From GAS188 sp963794475 (GTDB taxonomy: Bacteria > Pseudomonadota > Alphaproteobacteria > Rhizobiales > Beijerinckiaceae): DNA of 64,000 bases. The notes beneath the pieces are model-generated. The model had not been told where the DNA came from. It made no database searches and saw only the letters and a program-made list of their open reading frames with translations. Positions 34,491-43,614 of this stretch are shown here, in pieces. The translations under genes and the position numbers were made by a program. The stretch lies in assembly GCA_963794475.1 (NCBI GenBank), contig CAWCDW010000003.1, forward strand, positions 868,001-932,000, given 5' to 3'. Position 1 is the stretch's first letter, and every line of letters begins with the position of its first letter.

Positions 34491-34819
34491 CTCGGAACTC
34501 GGCGCGCGAGCGACCTGAGCTTCGGCCCAGGCGCCGGAGGATTGTCGAGCGCGCGCAGGAAAGCGTCGTAGCGATCGGAATCGAGCACAAAGAGACGCTG
34601 GTCGAGGAGCACGTCGATCGCCTCGCGCCTCGCACTCTCGATCATGAATTCGGTTCGTGTCTTGCCAAGAATCGCCGCCGCATCGTCGATGAGCCGGCGC
34701 GTATGCGTCTCGACGCGCAGATTGATGCTGCCCTTCGTGCCGGGAGCAGAGGCGCGCTTCGCGACAACGATGCCCGCGGCGGGCAGGCTTCTCGAAGAAG
34801 AAGATCGACCCTTCGACAT
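34478..34819 (-). CDS. DUF1778 (TacA-type) antitoxin
   Basis: 113 residues. After a basic N-terminal stretch the DUF1778 ribbon-helix-helix reads GSINLRVETHTRRLIDDAAA, LGKTRTEFMIESARREAIDV. The neutralising part LLDQRLFVLDSDRYDAFLRA then LDNPPAPGPKL is the classic end of this family. It binds the GNAT toxin and represses the shared promoter. The order antitoxin then toxin and the overlap are standard. The pair lies between the ugp operon and the peptide-transporter operon on the same strand. Confidence 0.9.
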   Translation of the reverse strand: MSKGRSSSSRSLPAAGIVVAKRASAPGTKGSINLRVETHTRRLIDDAAAILGKTRTEFMIESARREAIDVLLDQRLFVLDSDRYDAFLRALDNPPAPGPKLRSLARRVPRWRN

Positions 34820-34905
34820 CCCCCGAGGATATGAGCGTCGTATCTACAATGTCAATACGAGTCTCCGGCTTCACCGACCCGTCATTCGGGGCTGGCTGCG
34901 GCCCG

Positions 34906-35860
34906 TCAGGGCCGGTCTGAGCGCGGGTCGAAGGCGTGCTGCATGCCGTCGCCGAGGAAATTCACGGCGATCACCGTGATGAAGATGAGCAGGCCCGGAT
35001 AGATCGCGAGCGCGGGCGCGGTCGTCACCAGTTCCTGGGCGTTGTTCAGCATGTTGCCCCAGCTCGGTGTCGGCGGGACGATGCCGAAGCCGAGAAAGCT
35101 CAAGACGCTCTCGAAGAGGATCACGCGCCCGACCGTCAAGGTGAAGGCGACGATGATGGGCGTGACGATGTTCGGCAGCACATGGGTCGCCATCACGTAG
35201 AGCGCGCCGGCGCCGCTCGCTCGAGCCGCGAGAACATAGTCGCGCTCCTTGACCGAGAGCGTCGCGGCGCGAACGAGGCGCGCGATCGCGGTCCAGTCGA
35301 CGAGCGCGATGATGACGACGATGCGCCAGAAGCCGGCCGCGCCCGAATGCGCGAATTCGCTGGAGAAGCCGAGCTTGGTGAGATCGAGCGCGGCAAGAAC
35401 GATCAGCAAGCGGCAGCAGCGGGAGTGCGATCACGCCGTCGGTGAGGCGCATCAGGAAGGAATCGAGCCTGCCGCCGAAATAGCCCGCGAGAAGGCCGAG
35501 CGAGACGCCGATGCCGCCGCCGATCACGGTCGCCAAGAGGCCGACGAGAAGCGAGATCTGCCCGCCGTACATCAGCCGCAGCAATTCATCGCGCCCGCCC
35601 TCGTCCGTGCCGAGCCAATGCGTCGCGGAAGGCGGATCATAGCGCGACAAGAGGTCGGTCGTGTTGGAGTCGAGGCCGAGATAGCGCTCAAGCGGATAGG
35701 CCGAGAGGCAAAAGAGCACGAGGATCGCGAGGATCACGAGGCTCGCCATGCCGCCTCGATGGTGGCGAAAGCGGCGCCAGCGCAAGCTCCAGACCGATTG
35801 CGCGGCCTCGACGGCTCGGGCCGGGCGCGCCAGCGCGCCTTCCGTGGCGAGATCGGTCAT
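34906..35860 (-). pseudogene. peptide ABC transporter permease (DppC-like), one +1 frameshift
   Basis: The ATG at 35858-35860 overlaps the stop of the upstream permease (ATGA). Frame one encodes FRHHRGGMASLVILAILVLF and LLGLLAGYFGG-like segments to about 35408. After removing one base there (CCGCTT[G]CTGATC), the frame continues with LIVLAALDLTKLGF, ATLSVKERDYVLAARASGAG (the DppC EAA loop) and ITVIAVNFLGDGMQHAFDPR to the stop at 34906. The single change restores a standard-length protein of about 317 residues. The change could be a sequencing error or a true lesion. Confidence 0.8.
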
Positions 35861-36814
35861 TTGAGCGCGATCCTGGGGTCGAGCCAGCCATAGGCGAGGT
35901 CGGCCGCGAGGTTGCGAGATCAGCGTGATCAAGGTCGCGAACAAGAGGCCGGAGAGCGCGAGGTTGAAATCGTTCGAGAGGATCGAATCATAGATCATCT
36001 TGCCCATGCCCTGCTGGGCGAACATGGTCTCGGTGACGAGCGCGCCGGAGAACAAGGTGCCGAAGGAAAGCGCCATGATCGTCACCACCGGGATCAGCGC
36101 GTTGCGCAAGCCGTGCACGATGACGACGCGCCAGGCGCCCGCGCCCTTGGCCCAGGCGGTGCGCACGAAATCCATGCGCAGCGTCTCGATCATCGCGGCG
36201 CGCACGATAGCGCGTGAACTGGCCCGTGTTGGCGAGCATCAAGGTGAGCACCGGCAGCGCCAGGTGCCGCAGCTGATCCATGAAGCTGCCATCCCCGACA
36301 TTCGACATGCCGCTTGCCGGCAGCCAATGCAGCCCGACCGCGAAGATGAGGATGAGCACGAGCGCGAGCCAGAACACCGGCACCGAGATGCCGGCGAAGG
36401 CGAAAAGGCTGACGCAGGCAATCGACGAAGCCGCCGGGACGAAGCGCCGAGACGACGCCGAAGATCAGCGCCGCGATGACGCTCAGGACGAAGCTCGAGA
36501 TCATCAGCTTGCAGGTTTGCCACAAGGCCGGCGCGAGCACTTCGAGCACCGGCTGCGAATGGGTGCGCGAGAAGCCGAAATCGCCCTGCAGCGCCGCCAT
36601 CAGCCAGCGCCAGTAGCGCAGCATGAGCGGCTGATCGAGGCCGTAGATCGCCTTGCAGCTTGGCGACCACCTCCGGCGTCACGCCGGGCATCGAGGCCGC
36701 CATGATGTCGATCGGGTCGCCCGGCATCAGGCCGATGAGGCCGTAGATGACGAAGCTCATGACGAGCAGCACGATGAGCGTCTGTCCGATGCGCCGCAGC
36801 ACGAAGCCCACCAT
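35857..36814 (-). pseudogene. peptide ABC transporter permease (DppB-like), four +1 frameshifts
   Basis: The start MVGFVLRRIGQTLIVLLVMS is at 36812-36814, six bases after the upstream ATPase stop. Four single-base insertions, near 36656, 36411, 36211 and 35915, break the frame. Removing each restores LQAIYGLDQPLMLRYW, LFAFAGISVPVFWLALV, TRYVRAAMIETLRMDFVRTA and SNLAADLAYGWLDPRIALK. Together these form a complete DppB with six helices. No in-frame stop codon or deletion is needed. The pattern argues for sequence error, but decay cannot be excluded. Confidence 0.8.
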
Positions 36815-36819
36815 CGCGC

Positions 36820-37786
36820 TCACTCCTTGAAATGGCAGGCGGCCGAGTGCGAGGGCCGCGCCGCGAGCGGCTCGAAGCGCGGCGCCACCTCGCGGCAGAT
36901 GTCCTGCGCCAAGGGGCAGCGCGGATGGAAGACGCAAGCCGGCGGCGGATCGAGCGGGCTCGGCATCTCGCCCTTGATGGCGCGCTTGCGCCGTCGTGCC
37001 CGTGCCGATGCGCGGCATCGAATCGAGCAGGGCGCGCGTATAGGGATGCGCCGGGATGCGCGAAGATGTCCTCGCGCGCGCGCGAGCTCGACGATGCGGC
37101 CGAGATAGAGCACGGCGACCCGGTCGGCGAGGTGCTCGACGACGCCAAGATCATGGCTGATGAAGAGATAGCTCAGCTTGCTCGCGCTTCTGGATGTCGC
37201 GGAAGAGATTGAGGATCTGGCTCTGGATCGAGACGTCGAGCGCCGAGAGCGGCTCGTCGGCGACGATCAGCTCCGGTGCCGGCGCCAGCGCGCGCGCGAT
37301 GGCGATGCGCTGGCGCTGGCCGCCCGAGAATTCATGCGGGATAGCGGTTGAGCGCATCCGCGCGGCAGGCCGACTTCCTCGACGAGCGCGGCGGCCCGCG
37401 CGCGGCGCTCGTTTTTCGTGCCGATCCCCTGGATGCGCAGAGGCTCGGCGATGATGTCGGAGACCGGCATGCGCGGGTCGAGCGCCGAGAACGGGTCCTG
37501 GAAGACGATCTGGATGGCGCGCCCGGCGAGCGCGCGGTTGCCGGCGTCGAGCTCGGCGCCGCGCAAGCGCACCTTTCCGGCGCTCGGCTTGCGCAAGCCC
37601 GCGACCACATGGCCGAGCGTCGTCTTGCCCGAGCCCGATCTCGCCGACGAGCGCGAGCGTCTCGCCTTCCCCGATCTCGGCCGAGACATCATCCACCGCG
37701 CGCAAGCTCGGGCGCTCCTTGCCGAACAAGCGCTTGCGCTGCGCGAAGGAGACGCTCACCCTCTCGATGGAGAGAAGCGCGTCCAT
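36820..37786 (-). pseudogene. peptide ABC transporter ATPase (DppF/OppF-like), seven +1 frameshifts
   Basis: The start MDALLSIERVSVSFAQRKR is at 37784-37786, five bases after the upstream ATPase stop. Insertions near 37643, 37360, 37343, 37178, 37078, 37056 and 36989 must each be removed by one base. The repaired reading gives LVGESGSGKTTLGHVVAG, HEFSGGQRQRIAIARALAP, VADEPLSALDVSIQSQILNL and YLFISHDLGVVEH. The repaired C-terminus is HPYTRALLDSMP then CVFHPRCPLAQDICRE, a full-length OppF with its terminal Cys-containing domain. All residues needed for ATP hydrolysis are present once repaired. Confidence 0.8.
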
Positions 37787-37791
37787 GGCGC

Positions 37792-38842
37792 TCAACCCCG
37801 CGCCTTGAAGCAGGCGGCGAGATGGCCGGGCTCGATCTCCTCGAGCGGCGGCTCGGCCGCGCGGCACCCGTCATCGGCGAGCGGGCAGCGGTCGGCGAAG
37901 CGGCAGCCGGCGAGCGCGGCGTCGGGATCGGGCACGCCGCCCGCGATCACCGGCAGGCGCTCCACGCGGCGCGCCGGATCGGGCAAGGTCGCGATCAGGC
38001 CGCGCGTGTAGGGGTGCAGAGGCCGCGCGAACAGCTCCTCCGACTTGCGCCCGCTCGACGACGCGCCCGGCATACATCACGATGATCTCGTCGGCGACCT
38101 CGCGAGATCACCGCGAGGTTGTGGCTGATGAACTGGATCGCCATGCCGATCTCGGCTTGCAGATCCTGCATCAGGTCGAGGATCTGCGCCTGGATGGTGA
38201 CGTCGAGCGCGGTCGTGGGTTCGTCGGCGATCAGGAGCGCCGGCCGGCAGGCGAGCGCCATGGCGATCATGGCGCGCTGGCGCATGCCGCCGGAGAGCTG
38301 ATGCGGGAAGGCCGTGGCGCGCGCCTTGGGCGACGGGATGCCGACCGCCTCGATGAGCGTCGACCGCCTTGCGCTCGGCCGCGCTCCAGTCGATGGCCTG
38401 ATGCAGCACCATCGCTTCGGCGATCTGGCGGCCGACCGGCATCACCGGGTTCAGCGAGGTCATCGGCTCCTGGAACACCATGGCGATGCGGGCGCCGCGC
38501 AGCCGACGCCATTGCGTCTCGTCCTGGCCGATGAGCTCGCGCCCTTCGAAGCGCAGCGAGCCCGAGACGCGCCCTGGCGCGGGCACGAGGCCCATGAGCG
38601 CGAGCGCCGTCATGGACTTGCCGCATCCCGATTCTCCGACCACGCCGAGCGTGCGGCCCGGCCGGGATCGAATAGGAGACGCCCGCGACGACGCGCCGCT
38701 CCCGGCCCTCGATCGGGAAGGCGACCGTGAGCTCGCCGACCTCGAGAAGCGGCGCTTTGATCGCCGCGGTCTCATCCGATCGGGCCGGCGCTTCGAGCTT
38801 GGCGCCCAGCCCGGTCGCTTGCGTGTTCGGTGGCTCGGCCAT
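37792..38842 (-). pseudogene. peptide ABC transporter ATPase (DppD/OppD-like), four +1 frameshifts
   Basis: The start is the ATG at 38840-38842 (MAEPPNTQATGLGAKLEAP). Insertions near 38663, 38360, 38104 and 38052 shift the frame. The repaired segments are RTLGVVGESGCGKSMTALAL, MVFQEPMTSLNPVMPVGRQI, LSGGMRQRAMIAMALACRP and FISHNLAVISEVADEIIVMY. The end is LFARPLHPYTRGLIATLPDP followed by CRFADRCPLADDGCR. This is a standard OppD sequence with no other damage. It lies 13 bases after the intact binding-protein gene and heads the run of frameshifted genes. Confidence 0.8.
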
Positions 38843-38855
38843 TGTGCCGGGCGCC

Positions 38856-40523
38856 CTATTGAGCGTGCCAGTTCTCCGCCCAGAAGCTGCTCAAATCGCC
38901 ATGGCCGGTCGGCGTATAGCCCGCGAGCCATTTCGGCACGACATGCGGCTCGGCGCGGAAGAAGAGCGGCATGGCCGGGAGGTCCTTCGCGTAGATCTCC
39001 TGCATATTGACCCAGATCGCCTTGCGCTTGCCCGGATCGAGCTCCTGCTCGGCGGCGTCGATCAGCTTGTCCATTTGCGGGTTCGAATAGCCGATGTAGT
39101 TCGAGCCGCCGTAGTTGTTGGCCTCGGTCGGGATTTGCGTCGAGGACAAGGTGCGGCTCGGCGATTCGTTCACGTTGCTCGACCAGGCATACATGGCGAG
39201 CGCCCCGTAATCGCGCTTCTTCACCGTCTCGCCGAAGAACGTGCGGGCCGGCTCGTTCTTGATGGTGACCTCGATGCAGGCGGCCTTCCAATTCGACTGC
39301 AGCACCTGCTGCTGCAATTCGCGCAGGCGATTGCCCGCCGTGGTCGAATATTCGAGCGACAGGCGCTCGCCCTTGTCGTTGCGGCAGATGCCGTCGGCGC
39401 CGGGCTTCCAGCCGGCTTCGGCGAGCAGCGCCTTGGCCTTGGCGAGATCATAGGGGTAGTGCTGGATCTCAGCTGCGAAATCGGCGCTCAGCGGATTGAC
39501 CCAGGTGTCGGCGACCGGCTGCATCCCCTGGAAAAGCTTGTCGACGAGCGTCTTGCGATCCGCCGCGTAGACAAGCGCCTGGCGCACGCGCACGTCGGCG
39601 AGGATCGGATTGCCGACCTTCAAATCGATATGCTCATAGGTGAGGCTCGGCTTGAAGATATAGGTGAACTGGTCGGGATGCTGCTTTTGCAGCTCGAGCA
39701 CCTGATCGATGGTGAGCCCGACGCCTTCACCGGCCACCATGTCCACATCCCCCGAGAGCAAATTCGCCTGCAGTGCCGCCGTGTTCTCGATGAGCTTCAG
39801 GACGATGCGCTTGAAGCCGGGCTTGGTGCCGGCCCAATAGGGGTTCGGCTCCATGACGATCTGCGCGCCGGAGGTATAGCCCGTGACGATATAGGGCCCG
39901 TCGAAAAGGCCGGGCGTCGTCGGGGCGCGCGCATAGGCGGTCTCCTTGATGTAATCGCCGCTCGCCTGGGCTTTGTCGTAGATCGGCCCTTCGACATGCT
40001 CGGGCAGGATCTGATCCCATTCGTTATAGGACGAAAGCACCTTGTCGAGATGCAGGACCGCCGTCGTGTCGTCGACCACATCGACCTTGTCGGCCCGCGT
40101 CCACGGATGGGTGTTGGAGAAGCCCGTCTTCGGATCGCGGGCCATTTTCCAAGTGAAGGCGAGATCCTTCGCCGTCACCTTCTCGCCATCGCCCCATTTG
40201 AGGTCGGGCTTGAGCTTGATGGTGACCGCCATGCCTTTCTTGCCGTCGGGGCGATCCTCGATCTTGGCGAGCCCGTTCTCGATGGTCGGCAGCTCGGCGC
40301 AAATCAGGCATGAATTCTTCCAACTCGCGTCATAAGCCGTGATCTGGCGCATGACGAAGCCGAGCGCGTAGGCTTTGATGACCTCGGCATCGATATTGGG
40401 ATGCAGCGTCGAAGGAAATTGCGCGACGCCGATGGTGAGCTGATCCTTGGCGGCCGCGGCCGGGCTTGCGGCGAGCAAGCCGGCCGAAAGGCCCGCCGCG
40501 CAAAGCGCGAGAAAATGTTTCAT
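38856..40523 (-). CDS. peptide-type ABC transporter substrate-binding protein (SBP_bac_5)
   Basis: 555 residues from the ATG at 40521-40523, giving a signal peptide MKHFLALCAAGLSAGLLAAS ending near PAAAA. The family 5 binding-protein pattern is IGVAQFPSTLHPNIDAEVIK, LKPDLKWGDGEKVTAKDLAF, ILADVRVRQALVYAADRKTL and YDLAKAKALLAEAGWKPG. It captures a di- or oligopeptide or similar ligand in the periplasm. It is intact, whereas all four downstream transporter genes are frameshifted. Divergent from moaB, with about 157 bases between them. Confidence 0.9.
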   Translation of the reverse strand: MKHFLALCAAGLSAGLLAASPAAAAKDQLTIGVAQFPSTLHPNIDAEVIKAYALGFVMRQITAYDASWKNSCLICAELPTIENGLAKIEDRPDGKKGMAVTIKLKPDLKWGDGEKVTAKDLAFTWKMARDPKTGFSNTHPWTRADKVDVVDDTTAVLHLDKVLSSYNEWDQILPEHVEGPIYDKAQASGDYIKETAYARAPTTPGLFDGPYIVTGYTSGAQIVMEPNPYWAGTKPGFKRIVLKLIENTAALQANLLSGDVDMVAGEGVGLTIDQVLELQKQHPDQFTYIFKPSLTYEHIDLKVGNPILADVRVRQALVYAADRKTLVDKLFQGMQPVADTWVNPLSADFAAEIQHYPYDLAKAKALLAEAGWKPGADGICRNDKGERLSLEYSTTAGNRLRELQQQVLQSNWKAACIEVTIKNEPARTFFGETVKKRDYGALAMYAWSSNVNESPSRTLSSTQIPTEANNYGGSNYIGYSNPQMDKLIDAAEQELDPGKRKAIWVNMQEIYAKDLPAMPLFFRAEPHVVPKWLAGYTPTGHGDLSSFWAENWHAQ

Positions 40524-40680
40524 GACAGCCTCATATGAGAGGGTGGATGGATGAGCCCGCATGCTAGCCTTTCGCCCGTGCGCGTCAACGCGGCTTGCGG
40601 GGCGAGGGCGCGATCCTTACCCTTTTGGGCGATCAGGTTTTCGCGATCGCCTCCCGCGGGCGGTCGCCTACCGTCGAGGG

Positions 40681-41238
40681 ATGAGATCCATGTCGCGCAT
40701 CGATGAAAGCCGTCCGTTCCTGCCACTTTCGATCGCGGTCCTTACCGTGTCAGACACGCGTTCGCTCGAGGAGGACAAATCCGGCGCGACCTTGGAGAAG
40801 CTTCTCACCGGGGCCGGGCACAAGCTGGGCGCCCGCGCCATCGTGACGGACGACAAGGAAGCGATCGCCGCGAAGCTTCGCGGCTTCATCGACGAGCCCA
40901 AGATCGATGTCGTGATCACGACCGGCGGCACCGGCTTCACCGGCCGCGACGTGACGCCCGAAGCGGTCGAGCCGCTCTTCGACAAACGCATGGAAGGGTT
41001 CTCGACGGTCTTTCATCATATATCCTTCGGCAAGATCGGCACCTCGACCATCCAGTCGCGCGCCACGGCGGGTCTTGCCGGGAACACCTTCATCTTCGTT
41101 CTGCCGGGCTCGCCCGGCGCCTGCCGAGACGCCTGGGAAGGCATACTCGCGGCCCAACTCGACTACCGCCACCGCCCTTGCAACTTCGTCGAGATCATGC
41201 CGCGCCTCGACGAGCATTTGCGGCGCAAGGCCGGCTGA
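40681..41238 (+). CDS. moaB: molybdenum cofactor biosynthesis protein MoaB/Mog-like
   Basis: 185 residues from the ATG at 40681; a second Met at 40690 is possible. The MoCF-binding domain reads LSIAVLTVSDTRSLEEDKSG, VVITTGGTGFTGRDVTPEAV, FGKIGTSTIQSRATAGL and FVLPGSPGACRDAW. The TGGTG and PGSP loops bind molybdopterin, and the family adenylates it before metal insertion. An open frame reaches 40561 but lacks support. It is divergent from the peptide-binding protein gene. Confidence 0.9.
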   Translation: MRSMSRIDESRPFLPLSIAVLTVSDTRSLEEDKSGATLEKLLTGAGHKLGARAIVTDDKEAIAAKLRGFIDEPKIDVVITTGGTGFTGRDVTPEAVEPLFDKRMEGFSTVFHHISFGKIGTSTIQSRATAGLAGNTFIFVLPGSPGACRDAWEGILAAQLDYRHRPCNFVEIMPRLDEHLRRKAG

Positions 41239-41243
41239 TCGCT

Positions 41244-41786
41244 TCAAGGGCGCGAGCCCGGCTTCGCCGTCCCTTCGATGCGCGCGCGCGATCGCGCGCC
41301 GCGCCAGCGGCCCTGCCGGCTCGCAAGGAGCTGCGCGTCCCGCCGCGGGACGAGCAAACGGATTGCGTGCCGGGGCGAGAGGCCCGACGCATCAAAGACC
41401 GGACCAAGCACGGCACGCCGCCATCGACCGGCGCCCGGCGGAAGAGCGAGAAAGGCGAGCGCAAGCTGCGCCTTCGCGTTTTGCGCGATGTGATCGCGCA
41501 AGCTTCTCGCGACCGCGCTCTCGGGCGTGTCGCCGGGCTCGAGGGAAAGGAGCCATTCCTTGCGCGCGAGCTTGACGCTGCGCTCCAAGGCCGCATGTCC
41601 GTTTGCACAATTCTCGACAAGGGTGCAGCCGGCGGCGTCCGCCACCGCGAGCGTCGCGTCGCGTGAGCCGAGATCGGCCACGACGACGTCGGCGATGAGG
41701 CCTTCGGTCGCGAAAGGAGCGAGCGCGGCGAGGCTGCGCAACAAGGGCTCCTCAACATCGCGCACCATGAAGATGACGCTGATCAT
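41244..41786 (-). CDS. short glycosyltransferase family 2-like protein
   Basis: 180 residues from the ATG at 41784-41786 (MISVIFMVRDVEEPLLRSLA); the frame stays open 63 codons upstream without support. The first 110 residues resemble a GT-A Rossmann half: LIADVVVADLGSRDATLAVA with an Asp-type sugar-nucleotide region, and ERSVKLARKEWLLSLEPGD. The canonical DxD is reduced to EPGD. The C-terminal part is Arg-rich and not diagnostic. It converges with moaB, six bases apart. It may be a small GT2 variant of unknown acceptor or a non-catalytic relative. Confidence 0.55.
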   Translation of the reverse strand: MISVIFMVRDVEEPLLRSLAALAPFATEGLIADVVVADLGSRDATLAVADAAGCTLVENCANGHAALERSVKLARKEWLLSLEPGDTPESAVARSLRDHIAQNAKAQLALAFLALPPGAGRWRRAVLGPVFDASGLSPRHAIRLLVPRRDAQLLASRQGRWRGARSRARIEGTAKPGSRP

Positions 41787-42122
41787 TTCAATAGCGCTTT
41801 CGCGAAGTCCCAGGAGGGTGGCCAAAAGAGGCCGGGGAGAGCATGGCCGGCCCTTCAATCCCTCCTCCTTGGCCCGTTCCGCCCCGTATCTTGAAACCCG
41901 GAGCCCGCTTGCAAGCCGTCGAGGGGTCTTGTGCTCCCCGGGAAACGACGGCGCGATTCTGAGGCATTTCGGCAAGCCCCCCGCGCTCGCTACCTAACCG
42001 CCATCCGTCTCCGCAATCCATTTGTGTAATCCATCTCTTGGAGAGGCCGCGCCGCCATGAGATAAACATAACAACCAAATGCCACTCGTTTCGCCCTGTG
42101 CGAACCTAGCCGGAGCCTCGAT
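41787..42122. other. intergenic region between two divergent genes
   Basis: About 335 bases. A GC-rich dyad GGCCGG...CCGGCC lies near 41838-41858. AT-rich sequence around 42058-42078 (AGATAAACATAACAACCAAAT) is a plausible promoter zone for the FAD-linked oxidase gene. No gene recognised. Confidence 0.35.
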
Positions 42123-43544
42123 ATGCTGGACAAGCCTCAGCGCACAGCCCTTCTCGATGAGATCGCGGGGATCGTCGGGGCGCGTTACGTGCTCACCGAG
42201 GCTTCCGACCAGGCCGCCTACCTTACGGAAATGCGCAACATGTTCCACGGATGCGCCCTGGCCGTGGTGCGTCCCGGCTCGACGGCCGAGGTCGGAAAGC
42301 TTTTGGCGCTCGCCTCGCGCAGCCGCACGCCGGTGGTGCCGCAAGGCGGCAATACGGGGCTCGTCGGCGGGCAAGTGCCGGACGCCTCGGGCGACGCCAT
42401 CATCTTGTCGCTCACGCGGCTCGACAAGGTGCGCGAGGTCGATCCTCTGTCGAACACCATGACGGTCGAGGCCGGGCTTACGCTCCTCAAGGCCCAGGAA
42501 GCCGCCGCCGCCGCGGATCGGCTCTTTCCGCTCTCGCTCGCTTCGGAAGGCTCCTGCACGATCGGCGGCAATCTTTCGACGAATGCAGGAGGCGTCGCGG
42601 TGCTCGCCTATGGCAATGCGCGCGACCTCGTGCTCGGCCTCGAGGTGGCGCTCGCCGATGGGCGCGTCATGAACGGCCTCTCCAAGCTGCGCAAGGACAA
42701 CACGGGCTACGACCTCAAGAACCTCTTCATCGGCGCGGAGGGCACGCTCGGCATCATCACGGCGGCGGTGCTCAAGCTTTTCCCGAGGCCGACCTCGAAC
42801 GCCACCGCCTTCTGCGGGCTTGCTTCGGCGGAAAAGGGGCTCGCGCTCTTGTCGCGCATGAAGGACGGCGCCGGATCGGCGGTCACCACCTTCGAGCTTA
42901 TTCCACGCATCGGCATCGACATGGCATTGCGCCATGGGCAAGGCACGCGCGATCCGCTCGCCGGCCCGCACGCCTGGTATGTGCTTCTCGAATTGTCGGG
43001 GCAGGCGGGCGCGCCGGTCGAAAGCCTCGCCGAAGAGCTCATCGGCGCGGCGATCGAGGCCGAAGAGGTGGAGGACGCGGCGATCGCCGCCTCGATCGAG
43101 CAGAGCAAGGCATTGTGGCGAATCCGCGAGACGATTCCCGATGCGCAGCGCGCCGAGGGCGTGTCGATCAAGCATGACATCAGCGTGCCGGTCGCGAGCG
43201 TGCCGCGCTTCATCGCGGAAGCGGACGCGGCCGTGAAAAAGCTCATTCCCGGCGTGCGCACGCTCGGCTTCGGCCATGTCGGAGACGGCAATGTTCACTA
43301 CAACGTATTCCAACCCCAAGGCACCGACGGCGCGAGCTTCCTTGCGCGCTGGCACGAGATCGGCGCCGTGGTCTACGAGGTGGTAGGGCGTCTCGGCGGA
43401 TCGATCTCGGCCGAGCACGGCGTCGGCCAGATGAAACGCGATCTCTTGCCCAAGGTGAAGGACCCTGTCGCGCTCGACCTCATGCGCGCCTTGAAGCGCA
43501 CGCTCGATCCGCAAGGCATCCTCAATCCGGGCAAGGTGCTGTGA
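42123..43544 (+). CDS. FAD-linked oxidase, D-2-hydroxyglutarate/D-lactate dehydrogenase type
   Basis: 473 residues, standard length. The PCMH-type FAD domain has VVRPGSTAEVGKLLALA, PQGGNTGLVGGQVPDASG, SEGSCTIGGNLSTNAGG and NLFIGAEGTLGIIT. The C-terminal FAD-oxidase domain has the metal/substrate motif GFGHVGDGNVHYNV and SAEHGVGQMKRDLLP, ending DPQGILNPGKVL. The family oxidises D-2-hydroxy acids (D-lactate, D-2-hydroxyglutarate, glycolate) and passes electrons to quinone or ETF. The substrate cannot be fixed by eye. It is followed 70 bases later by the Kef-type antiporter, probably cotranscribed. Confidence 0.87.
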   Translation: MLDKPQRTALLDEIAGIVGARYVLTEASDQAAYLTEMRNMFHGCALAVVRPGSTAEVGKLLALASRSRTPVVPQGGNTGLVGGQVPDASGDAIILSLTRLDKVREVDPLSNTMTVEAGLTLLKAQEAAAAADRLFPLSLASEGSCTIGGNLSTNAGGVAVLAYGNARDLVLGLEVALADGRVMNGLSKLRKDNTGYDLKNLFIGAEGTLGIITAAVLKLFPRPTSNATAFCGLASAEKGLALLSRMKDGAGSAVTTFELIPRIGIDMALRHGQGTRDPLAGPHAWYVLLELSGQAGAPVESLAEELIGAAIEAEEVEDAAIAASIEQSKALWRIRETIPDAQRAEGVSIKHDISVPVASVPRFIAEADAAVKKLIPGVRTLGFGHVGDGNVHYNVFQPQGTDGASFLARWHEIGAVVYEVVGRLGGSISAEHGVGQMKRDLLPKVKDPVALDLMRALKRTLDPQGILNPGKVL

Positions 43545-43614
43545 ACGCCTGATGCGCAGACGCGAGATGCGCCTCTCGCGACCGTGCTGACGGGACCTCA
43601 TCGACGGGAGAGGA

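Noticed and set aside
34906..38842. Programmed +1 frameshifting or recoding in the peptide transporter genes
   Set aside because: Sixteen sites with differing local sequence, no shared slippery motif or structure, and no precedent for such density. Sequence error or decay is much more likely.
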